Shown here in pieces: positions 34,588 to 44,377 of a DNA stretch of 64,000 bases. The stretch comes from Candidatus Synechococcus calcipolaris G9 (GTDB lineage: Bacteria > Cyanobacteriota > Cyanobacteriia > Thermosynechococcales > Thermosynechococcaceae), in the NCBI RefSeq assembly GCF_029582805.1, contig NZ_JAKKUT010000002.1, positions 434,001-498,000 of the forward strand. Reading direction: 5' to 3'. Numbering within the stretch: position 1 is the first letter of the stretch; every line of letters begins with the position of its first letter. Under the pieces are notes generated by a model, which was not told the origin of the DNA, made no database searches, and saw nothing but the letters and a program-made list of their open reading frames with translations. A program made the position numbers and the translations under genes.

Positions 34588-34656
34588 ATTAAAGGTTAAT
34601 CCCGCTTCTGGCCCCCTGCAAAAATTACCCTGACCCATCAGTCACAACAATAAACT

Positions 34657-35397
34657 ATGGCAAATAAATTACGTCACATTGAAGTCTTACCGGATTTAGA
34701 GACCCTCTGTCAGCGGGCCTTAGACATTACCCTAGAATGCTTAACCGCTGCCATCAATGAGCGAGATCAATTTACCATTGCCCTAGCGGGGGGGAGTACA
34801 CCCACCGGCCTCTACGAAAAACTCAGCAAAGAAAGTTTACCCTGGGATAAATTTCAGGTGTTTTGGGGAGATGAGCGTTATGTCCCCCTAGCTCACCCGG
34901 ACAGTAATGCCGGCAAGGCCAAGCAGGTCTGGTTGGATCTGGTTCCGATACCGAGTCAAAATATTCACATCACCCCCACCCACCTCAAGGAACCGGTCGC
35001 TGCTGCGGCAGCCTACGAAGAAACCCTTCAGCGGGTGTTTCAAACCCATGGGGGCGAGATTCCCCAGTTTGATCTCATTCTTTTGGGTATGGGCCCCGAT
35101 GGCCACACCGCTTCCCTCTTTCCCCATACCCCAGCCCTTCAGGTGAGCGATCGCCTGGTAACGGTGGGAAAAAAAGACGATCAACCCCGGATTACGTTTA
35201 CCGTTCCCCTGATAAATCACGCCAAAACGGTTCTTTTTCTAGTTTCAGGATCCAATAAACAACAGGCCCTCAGCCATGTTTTCAACCGCACCGGTGACCC
35301 CCAGACCTATCCAACCCGCCTCATTGAACCGGAACAATCCCTAATTTGGCTCCTCGATCAAGAAGCTGGCCTAGGTGTCACTCCCCCAGAATCCTAG
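34657..35397 (+). CDS. pgl: 6-phosphogluconolactonase
   Basis: 246 residues. ALAGGSTPTGLYEKL, FWGDERYVP, DLILLGMGPDGHTASLFP and the C-terminal PTRLI are Pgl/DevB signatures. Hydrolyses 6-phosphogluconolactone in the oxidative pentose phosphate pathway, the main NADPH route of cyanobacteria in the dark. Confidence 0.95.
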   Translation: MANKLRHIEVLPDLETLCQRALDITLECLTAAINERDQFTIALAGGSTPTGLYEKLSKESLPWDKFQVFWGDERYVPLAHPDSNAGKAKQVWLDLVPIPSQNIHITPTHLKEPVAAAAAYEETLQRVFQTHGGEIPQFDLILLGMGPDGHTASLFPHTPALQVSDRLVTVGKKDDQPRITFTVPLINHAKTVLFLVSGSNKQQALSHVFNRTGDPQTYPTRLIEPEQSLIWLLDQEAGLGVTPPES

Positions 35398-35470
35398 GAT
35401 TGGCCATAGATGTATAATTTGACCTAGATATTCTGGCAATTCCCTAGATACAATGAGGTATGTTATTTTT

Positions 35471-35511
35471 TATCCTACCCTTGGGCATTTTCCTAACTCT
35501 TGTGTAGGATA
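35471..35511. promoter_or_regulatory. Inverted repeat upstream of the FHA operon
   Basis: TATCCTAC (35471-35478) and GTAGGATA (35504-35511) are exact inverted copies 25 bp apart. TTGGGC (35481-35486) and TAGGAT (35505-35510) inside it could be a promoter with an 18-bp spacer, so a dimeric regulator might overlap it. The FHA gene starts 29 bp downstream. Confidence 0.35.
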
Positions 35512-35540
35512 GGCATGGACACAGGTTTCCTAGGACTCCT

Positions 35541-36236
35541 ATGATTATTTGTCCCAGTTGCCAGCATTCTAATCCCGATCATGCGGTTCAGTGTGAGGCC
35601 TGCTTTACAGCGTTACCAAGTATGAAAAATTGTCCCAACTGTGGTGCCATTGTTCAGGCTGATGCCAGCTTCTGCGGTCAGTGTGGCTTTAGCCTGCGCC
35701 AAACCATGGCGAATTCATCCCCCGCAGAGGCTCCCGATCCCTTACCCCTAAATTTGCACGAGGGCGGTATTGAAATTTCCAGCCCCCTAGACATTGATTC
35801 CCTAGAATTAGCCGCCGAAGAAGCCCGGGTTAGCACGCTTTCACCGCCGCCGATACCGCCACCACCACCGATTTTTACCCATTCCCCTACCCGGGTTCAA
35901 ACCAGCAAGGCCCAACTTGTCCATGTGCAGACCCAAACCCCCATTTCGATTCCCGTGGGTAAAATTGTGATTCACGTGGGTAAGCCCAACGATCGCATCC
36001 CCCCAGATATTGATGTGGCCGGTTTCCCAAACTCAGAAATTGTGTCCCGCATCCATGCTGACATTCGTATCGAAGGTGATATCCATTATCTCGAAGATGT
36101 GGGCAGTGCCAACGGTACCTACGTCAACGGCCATCCCCTCTCCCCCGGCAATCGTCATCGTCTCAACAATGGCGATCGCTTTTCCCTCGGAAAAGGAGAT
36201 TTAGTCACCTTTGTCTATGAAATACTTAATACTTAA
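35541..36236 (+). CDS. Zinc ribbon-FHA domain protein
   Basis: 231 residues. Two zinc-ribbon pairs at the N-terminus (CPSC...CEAC and CPNC...CGQCG), a long Pro/Ser-rich linker with a run of prolines, then an FHA domain (about 130-225): GKIVIHVGKPNDRI, SEIVSRIHADIRI, VGSANGTYVNG. The FHA Arg, Ser-Arg-x-His and Asn-Gly-Thr binding positions are kept, so it should read phosphothreonine. First gene of an operon with an FHA-pseudokinase 33 bp downstream. Confidence 0.88.
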   Translation: MIICPSCQHSNPDHAVQCEACFTALPSMKNCPNCGAIVQADASFCGQCGFSLRQTMANSSPAEAPDPLPLNLHEGGIEISSPLDIDSLELAAEEARVSTLSPPPIPPPPPIFTHSPTRVQTSKAQLVHVQTQTPISIPVGKIVIHVGKPNDRIPPDIDVAGFPNSEIVSRIHADIRIEGDIHYLEDVGSANGTYVNGHPLSPGNRHRLNNGDRFSLGKGDLVTFVYEILNT

Positions 36237-36269
36237 CACTTCATTAACTAACGCTGACGGTAAACGAAC

Positions 36270-37718
36270 GTGATTACCCTGACCCTTTTGCATCCTGTCC
36301 AAGCAACACCCGTCCAAAGTTGGACCTTTGAAACTGACCCAGTCATTCGCATTGGCCGGGCAGTGGATAATCATGTGGTGCTCTACAGTGCGGTTGTTTC
36401 CCGTCACCATGTAGAACTGCGGCGCAGCGGGGTTCATTGGGATGTGGTCAATTTAGGCACAAACGGTACCTACCTAGATGGTAAGCGGGTTCAACAGGCT
36501 CCCCTCAGTGATGGCGGCATCTTACGCCTAGCTCGCTCCGGCCCCAATATCCAAATCCGTCTTGCGGCGGTTGATCAGCCTCCTCCGCCCAATGCACGGA
36601 TGGAAACCATTCCTGAGCAGACCCCCGCAGACAATGCATCCAAGGCAACCCATATCGCCAGTGCCACAGATATTGAAGATGGCGACAAAGAAGAAGGTGC
36701 CAGTAGCCCCAGGGAAGTGAAATCCGCCGCCCAGGGGGATAAGGCAAGCAGTAGTGATGACGAAGAGGATGACGAAGTTGAGGCCTTTGCCCTCACGGGA
36801 GATCTCCCCCAGGAATTCCTAGGAAAAAATCGGGCCCCGCCGGATTCCAGTTGTACCCATAGTCGGGCTGAGACAGGGGACATCTTTTGCATTGAGTGTG
36901 GTTATCCCCTGCGGGTTTGGAAGCAGATTGGCTCCTACCACGCCATTAAGTCTATGGGACAAAATAATACATTTTTAGCCTGGCGTAACGGGATTAGCCT
37001 CGTTCTCAAAAGCCACGGTTTGATGCCCTCCCGCCGGGATGCCCGTCAATTTTGCCGTCAATTTCAGCAACTAAGTCAATTATCCCATGCCTGTTTACCC
37101 AAGATTTGGGAAGGGTTCATGGTGGGGAAGCAGCCCTACGTTGCCATGGAAATGGTTTATGGCCGCAATCTTAAAAAATTAGTCAGTGAAGAGGGCCCCC
37201 TGAGTATTAACCAAGTCGCCCGCTGGTTACTCCCGGTTTGCACTCTCCTGGAAAAATTACACCAGCAGAATCCACCCATTGTCCACCAGCATATTCGCCC
37301 CTCCAATTTAATTCATCCCTACGCTGAGCGGGCGGATACGGGGTTAGTGCTCGTCGGCTGGGGCAAGGCCATGGTCTTAACCTCGGAATCCGGGACATTT
37401 ATTGGCACGGTTGGCTACACGGCTCCAGAGCAACAGGAAGGTCATCCCCAACCCACGTCGGATCTGTACGCCCTAGGGGCGACCTTAGTGTATCTTTTGA
37501 CTGGATATGAACCTGAAACCTACTACCGTTGGGGAGCTAAGGAGTATCGTCTCTATGCTGAAGATATTCCCCATTTGGATCCGCGGATGGTTCATTTGAT
37601 TAATACCCTCACCCATCCCAATCCCCAAGAGCGTCATTCCACGGCCCGGGTCGTCAAGGAAAAACTGGAGCGATTTTTAGCAACGGCGACATCGGTTCAA
37701 GGGTTATCGAGTCAATGA
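36270..37718 (+). CDS. FHA domain fused to a degenerate Ser/Thr kinase (pseudokinase)
   Basis: 482 residues. FHA domain at about 20-95 (IRIGRAVDNHVVL, VVSRHHVEL, LGTNGTYLDG). It is followed by an acidic disordered linker, a partial zinc-ribbon (CIECG) and a kinase-like fold. The catalytic loop reads HQHIRPSN where active kinases have HRDxKxxN, and the DFG position reads GWG. The glycine loop is also poor (SMGQNNTF). The Lys of VLK and the APE segment remain. The catalytic Asp and metal-binding Asp are therefore both missing, and a scaffolding or phosphopeptide-reading role is more likely than catalysis. Its stop overlaps the next gene by four bases. Confidence 0.85.
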   Translation: MITLTLLHPVQATPVQSWTFETDPVIRIGRAVDNHVVLYSAVVSRHHVELRRSGVHWDVVNLGTNGTYLDGKRVQQAPLSDGGILRLARSGPNIQIRLAAVDQPPPPNARMETIPEQTPADNASKATHIASATDIEDGDKEEGASSPREVKSAAQGDKASSSDDEEDDEVEAFALTGDLPQEFLGKNRAPPDSSCTHSRAETGDIFCIECGYPLRVWKQIGSYHAIKSMGQNNTFLAWRNGISLVLKSHGLMPSRRDARQFCRQFQQLSQLSHACLPKIWEGFMVGKQPYVAMEMVYGRNLKKLVSEEGPLSINQVARWLLPVCTLLEKLHQQNPPIVHQHIRPSNLIHPYAERADTGLVLVGWGKAMVLTSESGTFIGTVGYTAPEQQEGHPQPTSDLYALGATLVYLLTGYEPETYYRWGAKEYRLYAEDIPHLDPRMVHLINTLTHPNPQERHSTARVVKEKLERFLATATSVQGLSSQ

Positions 37719-38482
37719 CATCTAAATCCCTAAAACCGCTCATGTATTCCCGTCGCTGGCTACTGCAAGAGTGGTTGTCCGTACTGGCCCTATTGCTGTG
37801 GGCGGTCTTATTTTTGTCCTACTGGCTGGGCGATCGCCTGGCCCTGCTGATTCATCCCAATTATTTTCCCTTGGCGATCGCGGCGGGATTTTTACTGTTA
37901 ATCTGTGGCCTGTGGCAAACGGTTCGCCTGTGGCGGCGGCAGGTGGTTCCCGTCCAACATGTTTCCCTACTCCCGCCCCTATTTACGACATCGGTTTTGC
38001 TTGGGGCCGCAGTGATTGGTCTATTAATTACGCCCCAACCCTTTAATAGCCAAACTGCCGAGCATCGGGGATTAAATGAAGGGTTAACGGTGACCCGTAA
38101 TCGCCCCGAATCCTTCCGGGCATCCCAACGACCGGAGGATCGCTCCCTCATTGATTGGATCCGCACCCTAGATGTTTATCCTGAGCCGGATGCCTACAAT
38201 GATTTACCTGCAAATATTGAAGGCTTTGCCGTTCACAGTAGCAACCTGCCGCCTAATTACTTTACCTTGACGCGGTTTGTCTTGACCTGTTGCGCGGCGG
38301 ATGCCTATCCCGTGGGACTACCGGTGAAAATCGATGGCGATCGCTCCGCCTACACCAAGGATAAATGGTTCCGAGTCCAGGGACGAATGATGACGGAAAC
38401 CTTGGCAGGACGACGACAAATGGTGCTGCGGGCAGAAACCATTACCCCCATTGATACGCCGTCCAATCCCTTTGCCTATTAA
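37715..38482 (+). CDS. TIGR03943-family membrane protein (YcgQ-like)
   Basis: 255 residues. Three N-terminal hydrophobic segments (about 20-38, 47-65, 85-103) and an extracytoplasmic domain with the family pattern GFAVHSSNLPPNYFTLTRFVLTCCAADAYPVGLPV. YcgQ-type proteins usually sit beside a YcgR-type permease, but none is present here. ATGA overlap with the pseudokinase gene shows operon membership, an unusual partner for this family. Confidence 0.82.
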   Translation: MTSKSLKPLMYSRRWLLQEWLSVLALLLWAVLFLSYWLGDRLALLIHPNYFPLAIAAGFLLLICGLWQTVRLWRRQVVPVQHVSLLPPLFTTSVLLGAAVIGLLITPQPFNSQTAEHRGLNEGLTVTRNRPESFRASQRPEDRSLIDWIRTLDVYPEPDAYNDLPANIEGFAVHSSNLPPNYFTLTRFVLTCCAADAYPVGLPVKIDGDRSAYTKDKWFRVQGRMMTETLAGRRQMVLRAETITPIDTPSNPFAY

Positions 38483-38607
38483 TGACGATAGATTGGATAA
38501 GAGTGACCTTGGATAGCCCCACAAATTTCGCATTGTTATCAAGTAATAAAATTGCAAATGTTTTGTACTACGCAAAAATTTTCAATCTAAAAAAAACAAA
38601 CTTGATC

Positions 38608-39216
38608 ATGACTCCATTAGACGTTAATGATTTAATTAAAACGATTGATTCTTTGTTTGACGAACTAAATAAAAAAAATATATCCTACCTTTTGGTTGGT
38701 GGCATTGCCATGTTAACTCTTGTGGAAGGACGGAACACGGAAGATGTTGATCTGATTATGTCCTACTCAGACTTGAGTAGTCTAGATAAAGTTATAATAA
38801 ATCATGAAAATAAAAATTTTGTTCGTGCAAATTATCAAGGTTTGCAAATTGATTTGTTGTTAACTCAAAATCCACTATTTGAGCAAGTCAAGCAGAATTA
38901 TAATAATGAAATTGAATGGAGAAAATTTCGTATTTCTTGTGCAACTCCAGAAGGCTTAATCATTTTGAAATTTTACGCCCTACCCTCACTTTATCGACAA
39001 GGAAATTTTGATCGAGCGGCTCTTTACGAAACGGATATTCTCCAACTTTTGTATCATTATAATGTTAATTTAGAGCAACAAATTCAGATCGTTGATCCCC
39101 ACCTTCTTGCCAGCGATCGTTTGGCTATTCGTGAAATTGCTCAAGATATTGAAAAACGTTGCAGAAGAATGCAAGGAAAACAATCTTCTCATCAGCAGGA
39201 TCAACTAGAACCATAA
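38608..39216 (+). CDS. Nucleotidyltransferase-fold protein (AbiEii/DUF6036-like)
   Basis: 202 residues from ATG 38608. The nucleotidyltransferase signature GG-(x)n-DxD is seen as LLVGGIAMLTLVEGRNTEDVDLIM, with a further acidic LQIDLLL. The gene is AT-rich (17 G+C in 38641-38700) against GC-richer neighbours and uses poly-A codons, suggesting recent transfer. AbiEii-like toxins normally have an AbiEi antitoxin; none is adjacent. The start lacks a Shine-Dalgarno sequence. Alternatives: a resistance-type nucleotidyltransferase or an orphan. Confidence 0.7.
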   Translation: MTPLDVNDLIKTIDSLFDELNKKNISYLLVGGIAMLTLVEGRNTEDVDLIMSYSDLSSLDKVIINHENKNFVRANYQGLQIDLLLTQNPLFEQVKQNYNNEIEWRKFRISCATPEGLIILKFYALPSLYRQGNFDRAALYETDILQLLYHYNVNLEQQIQIVDPHLLASDRLAIREIAQDIEKRCRRMQGKQSSHQQDQLEP

Positions 39217-39221
39217 AAAAA

Positions 39222-40319
39222 TCATGGCTGTATAAACTGATCGTACAGTTGAGTTGTTTGGGCAACCATGGTTGCTAGGGAAAAATTATCTCGATAGCGA
39301 TCGCCACTGTTTTGGCCAAAGCGATGGCGTAGTTCGGGGTCGGCAACGAGTTGGCCGAGTTTTTCGGCAAGGGCCGTTGCATCCTGGGGTGGAACGATAA
39401 AGCCATTGATTTTATCGGCAACTTGTTCGGGAATGCCACCGACATTTGTGCCAACAATGGGTTTTCCCTGGGCCATGGCTTCGGCACAGGCCAAACTACA
39501 GGCTTCTTCCAGGGAGGGGAGGACAAAAATATCAAACACCTGCATCAAGTTGGCAAGATCCGCCACATAGCCCGTAAAAATCGTGCGATCGCCCACGCCC
39601 AAATCATCCGCCTCCTGCTTCAGGTCTGCTTCCAAGTCACCGGTTCCGGCAATCACTAAGCGCAAATGCTCCCCGGATAATTGGGCAAAGGCCTGGATCA
39701 GGTACGTGAGTCCCTTAACCGGATTTAGGCGGGCGGCGGTGCCAATAATTAATTGCTGATCAGGCTGAAGATGAAGGGTTTGCGCCCATGCCCTAGTTTT
39801 TTCCGGCTCTAGCTTCGGCTGGGGAACCCCGTTATAGATCAAATGGCGTTTAGGGCCGGCCAACCCAAATCGCCGCAGTAGGTCATCCTCGGCTTGACAC
39901 ACCGTAATCACCCCCTGGGCCAGCCATTGACTCAACCAGGCACTGGTGCGGTAGCTAAAGAGGGCGCCACTGCCATGGTAGCCATGGACGGTAAAAATCA
40001 TGGGTGTGTGGCGTAGTACCCATCGACAGGGAATCATTAGTTCGTGGGCCCCATGGATATGCACCAGATCAATCTTTTTCTGGCGGTGCATGGCCCTTAG
40101 CGCCCGGAGAACCTCAAAAAAACCCTTAAAAAAATTAAAATCCCAACGGGTAAAGGTAGCCTGGGGAATGGATAAGGCACGGAAGGGAGCTGCCCCCGGG
40201 CCATCGGGAGCTAATAGGGAAAGATCATAGCGATCGCCTAGGGCTTGGATTAAACTCAAGGCCTGTTTTTCCGTCCCCCCCTGACCAAGATAGGGCAGAA
40301 CGTAGAGAATATGGGTCAT
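39222..40319 (-). CDS. Glycosyltransferase family 4 protein
   Basis: 365 residues, GT-B fold. N-terminal YVLPYLGQGGTEKQALSLI, middle GTAARLNPVKGLTYLIQAF, C-terminal LPSLEEACSLACAEAMAQGKPIVGTNVGGIPE with the Glu-x7-Glu donor-binding motif. Retaining transferase for polysaccharide or lipid-linked sugar synthesis; donor and acceptor are unknown. No other glycan genes are adjacent. Confidence 0.9.
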   Translation of the reverse strand: MTHILYVLPYLGQGGTEKQALSLIQALGDRYDLSLLAPDGPGAAPFRALSIPQATFTRWDFNFFKGFFEVLRALRAMHRQKKIDLVHIHGAHELMIPCRWVLRHTPMIFTVHGYHGSGALFSYRTSAWLSQWLAQGVITVCQAEDDLLRRFGLAGPKRHLIYNGVPQPKLEPEKTRAWAQTLHLQPDQQLIIGTAARLNPVKGLTYLIQAFAQLSGEHLRLVIAGTGDLEADLKQEADDLGVGDRTIFTGYVADLANLMQVFDIFVLPSLEEACSLACAEAMAQGKPIVGTNVGGIPEQVADKINGFIVPPQDATALAEKLGQLVADPELRHRFGQNSGDRYRDNFSLATMVAQTTQLYDQFIQP

Positions 40320-40374
40320 AGCCCGATCGCCTGATTATCCCAATCCCAAGGAGAGGGCCTCATCCTAAATAGCC

Positions 40375-41661
40375 CTAAGGAGTCGTGGATTGGCTGGTCT
40401 GCTGTTGTCCGGCAGCAATGCGCTCCCGCAGGATTACCAAGGCTTGGGAATATTGGGGATCCTTGTCCGTGCCAATGTCATCACGGGTTAGGCTTTCCCG
40501 CTGGGCATCCGTTAAGGCAAGCTCAATATCTGGCTCAATGCCTTTTTTGTTAATATCCCGGCCACTGGGGGTTAGATATTTGGCAATCGTCACCGCAATT
40601 CCGGAAGCTTCACCCACGGGTTGCACCGACTGCACTAGGCCCTTACCAAAGGTTTTCGTTCCCACCAAGGTCGCCCGGCCATTGTCTTGCAAGGCTCCGG
40701 CCAGAATTTCACTGGCACTGGCAGAACCACCATCAATTAAAACCACCATGGGTTTATCCGTCAAAAAGCCCCGGCCTGCTTGCAGGCGATCGGAAACCCC
40801 TTGACGATTGACCGTGGAGACAATCGTGCCTTGGCGCAGAAACATGCGGGCAATTTCTGCACTGGAGAAGAGTAACCCCCCTGGATTGGATCGCAGATCA
40901 AGGACGTAGCCCACGACATTTTCCTTTTCAAATTCCCGAATCGCCGATCGCATCTCCGCCGCTGCATTGGAACTAAACTGAACGAGGCGAATATAGCCCA
41001 CTTTGCCCTGGGGCGTTTCCCGCAGACTATGGCGCACAGGATGGATCTCAATGCGGGCGCGAATAATATCAAAGTTAAGAATTTGGTTATCCCGGCGCAC
41101 CTTGAGGCGGACGCTGGTATTCACCGGGCCGCGAATCATCCCCACCGCCTCGTTTAAGTCCATGCCCTTGGTACTCGTGCCATCAATTTCGATGATCACA
41201 TCCTTGGCATTCAAACCCGCATCCGCCGCCGGACTCCCCTCAATGGGGGAAATGACCGTGATTTCGTTGGTTTCTTCATCTTCGGTAATCGTAATGCCCA
41301 CCCCCGTTAATTCCCCGGAGGTTTCAATTTGCATCGATTTGAACTGCTCTGGATCCATGAAACGGGTATAGGGATCGTTAATTTTCTCTAACATTTCCCG
41401 CGCCGCTTTGTAGGCATCATCGGGGGTGGCATATTCTCGGGACAGGTACTCTCGCCGCACTGCCCGCCAATCATTGCCATTAAATGTGGCATCCACATAC
41501 TCGCGATCGATGACCTGCCAGATTTCATCCACTAATTCCTTGGGACTTTGGCGAAACCCTGCCAGGCTCTTAGACAAATGCAAACCGGCTCCAGTGACAG
41601 CCACGGCTGCAGTTAAAACAACGGTTGCCCCAACCACCAGAGTACGATTTGATAGTCTCAT
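40375..41661 (-). CDS. C-terminal processing serine protease (S41, Ctp family)
   Basis: 428 residues. N-terminal signal or anchor (LVVGATVVLTAAVAVTGAG), the DPYTRFMDPEQF segment, a PDZ domain (about 110-190) and the S41 catalytic part: GYVLDLRSNPGGLL, DGGSASASEILAGALQ (catalytic Ser) and TKTFGKGLVQS (catalytic Lys). Cyanobacteria have several paralogues; CtpA matures photosystem II protein D1. I cannot say which paralogue this is. Confidence 0.92.
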   Translation of the reverse strand: MRLSNRTLVVGATVVLTAAVAVTGAGLHLSKSLAGFRQSPKELVDEIWQVIDREYVDATFNGNDWRAVRREYLSREYATPDDAYKAAREMLEKINDPYTRFMDPEQFKSMQIETSGELTGVGITITEDEETNEITVISPIEGSPAADAGLNAKDVIIEIDGTSTKGMDLNEAVGMIRGPVNTSVRLKVRRDNQILNFDIIRARIEIHPVRHSLRETPQGKVGYIRLVQFSSNAAAEMRSAIREFEKENVVGYVLDLRSNPGGLLFSSAEIARMFLRQGTIVSTVNRQGVSDRLQAGRGFLTDKPMVVLIDGGSASASEILAGALQDNGRATLVGTKTFGKGLVQSVQPVGEASGIAVTIAKYLTPSGRDINKKGIEPDIELALTDAQRESLTRDDIGTDKDPQYSQALVILRERIAAGQQQTSQSTTP

Positions 41662-41837
41662 AGTGCTTTTCCTATAGTTTCTTAAGCCTACGCTGAATCT
41701 AGCATAGCCTATCTACTTCTTAGGGTTTAGACGGACGAGGATACAGATCGTTCCCGTCGGGCTTCATCCTGAGCTAAGATCATTAAGGTTTGTAGCAAAT
41801 CCTTGACTTTTTCGTTCACTTTTTCCTCAGGTTTTTT

Positions 41838-43628
41838 ATGACTTTGCCCATCCGCAACGTTGCGATCATTGCCCACGTCGATCACGGCAAAACCACTCTT
41901 GTTGATGCCCTGCTCCACCAATCCGGTACGTTTCGGGCGGGGGAAGATATTCCCGATTGTGTTATGGACTCCAATGATCTGGAACGGGAGCGGGGCATTA
42001 CCATTTTGGCGAAAAATACCGCCGTTCGCTACAAAGATATTCTCATTAACATTGTGGATACCCCTGGTCACGCCGATTTTGGTGGTGAAGTCGAGCGGGT
42101 CTTGGGTATGGTGGAGGGCTGCCTGCTGATTGTGGATGCCAATGAAGGGCCAATGCCCCAAACCCGATTTGTCCTCAAGAAGGCCCTAGAAAAGGGGTTA
42201 CGGCCGATTGTCATCGTCAACAAGATCGATCGCCCCCAGGCAGAACCCTACCAGGCGATCGATAAGGTTTTAGATCTGTTTATTGAACTGGGTGCGGACG
42301 ACGATCAGTGTGAATTTCCCTACCTGTTTGCCTCCGGTCTATCGGGCTATGCCAAAGATGGTCTAGAGGATGAAGGTAAGGATATGCAGCCCTTGTTTGA
42401 GGCGATGTTACGCCATATTCCCCCTCCGATTGGCGATGCGGATGCCCCCCTTCAGTTGCAGGTCACGACCCTAGACTATTCTGAGTACCTGGGACGGATT
42501 GTGATTGGCAAAATCCACAACGGCACGATTCAGATGGGTCAGCAGGCGGCCCTGGTTCGGGATCAGGGACAAATTGTCAAAGGTAAAATCACCAAGCTAC
42601 TGGGATTTGATGGCCTACGCCGGGTTGATTTAGACACGGCCTCTGCGGGCAATATTGTCGCCATTGCTGGATTTGCCGATGCCAATATTGGCGAAACCAT
42701 TACCTGCCCCAATGAACCCCGGGCCCTACCCCTGATTAAGGTGGATGAACCCACATTACAGATGACTTTTGCGGTGAATGATTCTCCCTTTGCCGGTCAA
42801 GAAGGGAATTTTGTTACCTCTCGCCAACTGCGCGATCGCCTCTATCGGGAACTGGAAACCAATGTGGCCCTACGGGTCGAAGACACCGACTCCCCCGATC
42901 GCTTTGCCGTGTCTGGCCGAGGAGAATTGCACCTAGGGATTTTGATTGAAACCATGCGTCGGGAAGGCTACGAGTTTCAGGTCTCCCAACCCCAGGTCAT
43001 CTATCGGGAAGTGGGGGGTCAACCCTGCGAACCCTACGAATGCCTAGTGCTGGATGTGCCAGAGGAAGCGGTGGGAGGGTGTATTGAGCGAATTGGCCAA
43101 CGCCGGGGGGAAATGCAGGATATGCAGGTGGGCAGCAATGGCCGTACCCAACTGGAATTTGTAATTCCGGCCCGGGGTCTGGTGGGCTTCCGGGGAGAGT
43201 TTATGCGCCTTACCCGAGGTGATGGCATTATGAACCATAGCTTTTTAGACTATCGGGTTTTAGCTGGGGATATTGCCGCCCGCCGCAATGGCGTACTCAT
43301 TGCCTTTGAAGAAGGAACCACCACGTTCTATGCCCTCAAAAATGCTGAGGATCGGGGAGTGTTCTTTGTTACTCCGGGCACGAAGGTGTATAAAGGTATG
43401 ATTGTCGGTGAGCATAACCGCCCCCAAGACCTAGAGCTAAATATCTGCAAGACGAAACAACTCACCAATTTCCGTTCCTCGACTGGGGATGAACTAGTCC
43501 AGCTACAGTCTCCGGTGGAGATGAGTTTGGAGCGGGCCCTAGAGTACATTGGCCCCGATGAATTGGTGGAAATTACCCCCCAGTCCATTCGTCTCCGCAA
43601 GGTTACAAAAAAGCTGGCCCGACGTTAA
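41838..43628 (+). CDS. typA: Ribosome-associated GTPase TypA/BipA
   Basis: 596 residues. G1 [10 protein letters not shown]2/switch [12 protein letters not shown]3 [17 protein letters not shown]4 NKIDRP, then elongation factor-like domains 2, 3 and 5 and a BipA-specific C-terminus ([23 protein letters not shown]). Translational GTPase needed for growth under stress such as low temperature. Divergent from the Ctp gene across 176 bp. Confidence 0.96.
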   Translation: MTLPIRNVAIIAHVDHGKTTLVDALLHQSGTFRAGEDIPDCVMDSNDLERERGITILAKNTAVRYKDILINIVDTPGHADFGGEVERVLGMVEGCLLIVDANEGPMPQTRFVLKKALEKGLRPIVIVNKIDRPQAEPYQAIDKVLDLFIELGADDDQCEFPYLFASGLSGYAKDGLEDEGKDMQPLFEAMLRHIPPPIGDADAPLQLQVTTLDYSEYLGRIVIGKIHNGTIQMGQQAALVRDQGQIVKGKITKLLGFDGLRRVDLDTASAGNIVAIAGFADANIGETITCPNEPRALPLIKVDEPTLQMTFAVNDSPFAGQEGNFVTSRQLRDRLYRELETNVALRVEDTDSPDRFAVSGRGELHLGILIETMRREGYEFQVSQPQVIYREVGGQPCEPYECLVLDVPEEAVGGCIERIGQRRGEMQDMQVGSNGRTQLEFVIPARGLVGFRGEFMRLTRGDGIMNHSFLDYRVLAGDIAARRNGVLIAFEEGTTTFYALKNAEDRGVFFVTPGTKVYKGMIVGEHNRPQDLELNICKTKQLTNFRSSTGDELVQLQSPVEMSLERALEYIGPDELVEITPQSIRLRKVTKKLARR

Positions 43629-43645
43629 CCAAATGCGGCGAAATA

Positions 43646-44284
43646 CTAGTGATGGGGCTGACCCGATGAGGAACTAAACCAGGCACTAAGCCAGGTGTGC
43701 ATTTGCTGAATTTCTTGACTTTGGCTACTGACAATGGCTTCGGCAAAGGGTTTAACGGGTTCATTTTCCACCAGATTCCCACGCAATAGCTGCTGGGACA
43801 TCATCACCGCTCCCATGTGGTGCATAATCATATCTTCTAAAAAAACCTGATCGAGGCGATCGCCCTCTAGGTTGGTCAAATCCCGCATCATGGGTTGATA
43901 TTGACTCGGCTGATTTTCATTGGGATGCCAAGCAGCTAGCCAGGCCGCCATTTGCTGAATTTCAGCGGACTGAACCGCAATAATTTCTTGGGCAAAGGCT
44001 TTCATTTCTGGACGTTGGCTACGGGCAAGGATAATCTCAGCGGTATCAATGGCCTCTTGATGGTGGGGGATCATTTCCCGTAAAAATTCGGCCTCACTAG
44101 TGACGTTCATATGCATATCATGGCCGCCGTGATCCATGCCCCCATGGTTCATGGAGGAGTGATGATTCATAGCCTGGGCCGCAGGATCGCCCTCCTTGGA
44201 CTGGAAAAACTGGCTACCGGCGTAGGCTCCAACGGCAATGACCGCAACGGAGGCAATAGATGCCATAACAACTTTTTGATTCAT
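43646..44284 (-). CDS. DUF305 protein with N-terminal anchor and His/Met-rich linker
   Basis: 212 residues. Signal anchor (VVMASIASVAVIAVGAYAGSQFF), then a His/Met-rich stretch (NHHSSMNHGGMDHGGHDMHM). Two ferritin-like DUF305 halves follow, each with MIPHHQEAIDTA or MIMHHMGAVMMS. His and Met clusters suggest Cu or other soft-metal binding in the periplasm, and DUF305 proteins often occur near copper genes, but no copper exporter is adjacent. Convergent with typA, 17 bp apart. Confidence 0.85.
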   Translation of the reverse strand: MNQKVVMASIASVAVIAVGAYAGSQFFQSKEGDPAAQAMNHHSSMNHGGMDHGGHDMHMNVTSEAEFLREMIPHHQEAIDTAEIILARSQRPEMKAFAQEIIAVQSAEIQQMAAWLAAWHPNENQPSQYQPMMRDLTNLEGDRLDQVFLEDMIMHHMGAVMMSQQLLRGNLVENEPVKPFAEAIVSSQSQEIQQMHTWLSAWFSSSSGQPHH

Positions 44285-44377
44285 CGATCACAATCCATGG
44301 GTGCTTCAATTCCAGGTTAAACCTTCCAGTTAAGGGGAAGGTCAATTTCATGGCCGGACTGGGGAGATCAACCCTCC

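Noticed and set aside
35400-35418. Promoter from TTGGCC and TATAAT downstream of pgl
   Set aside because: The spacer is only 7 bp, so the two elements cannot work together.
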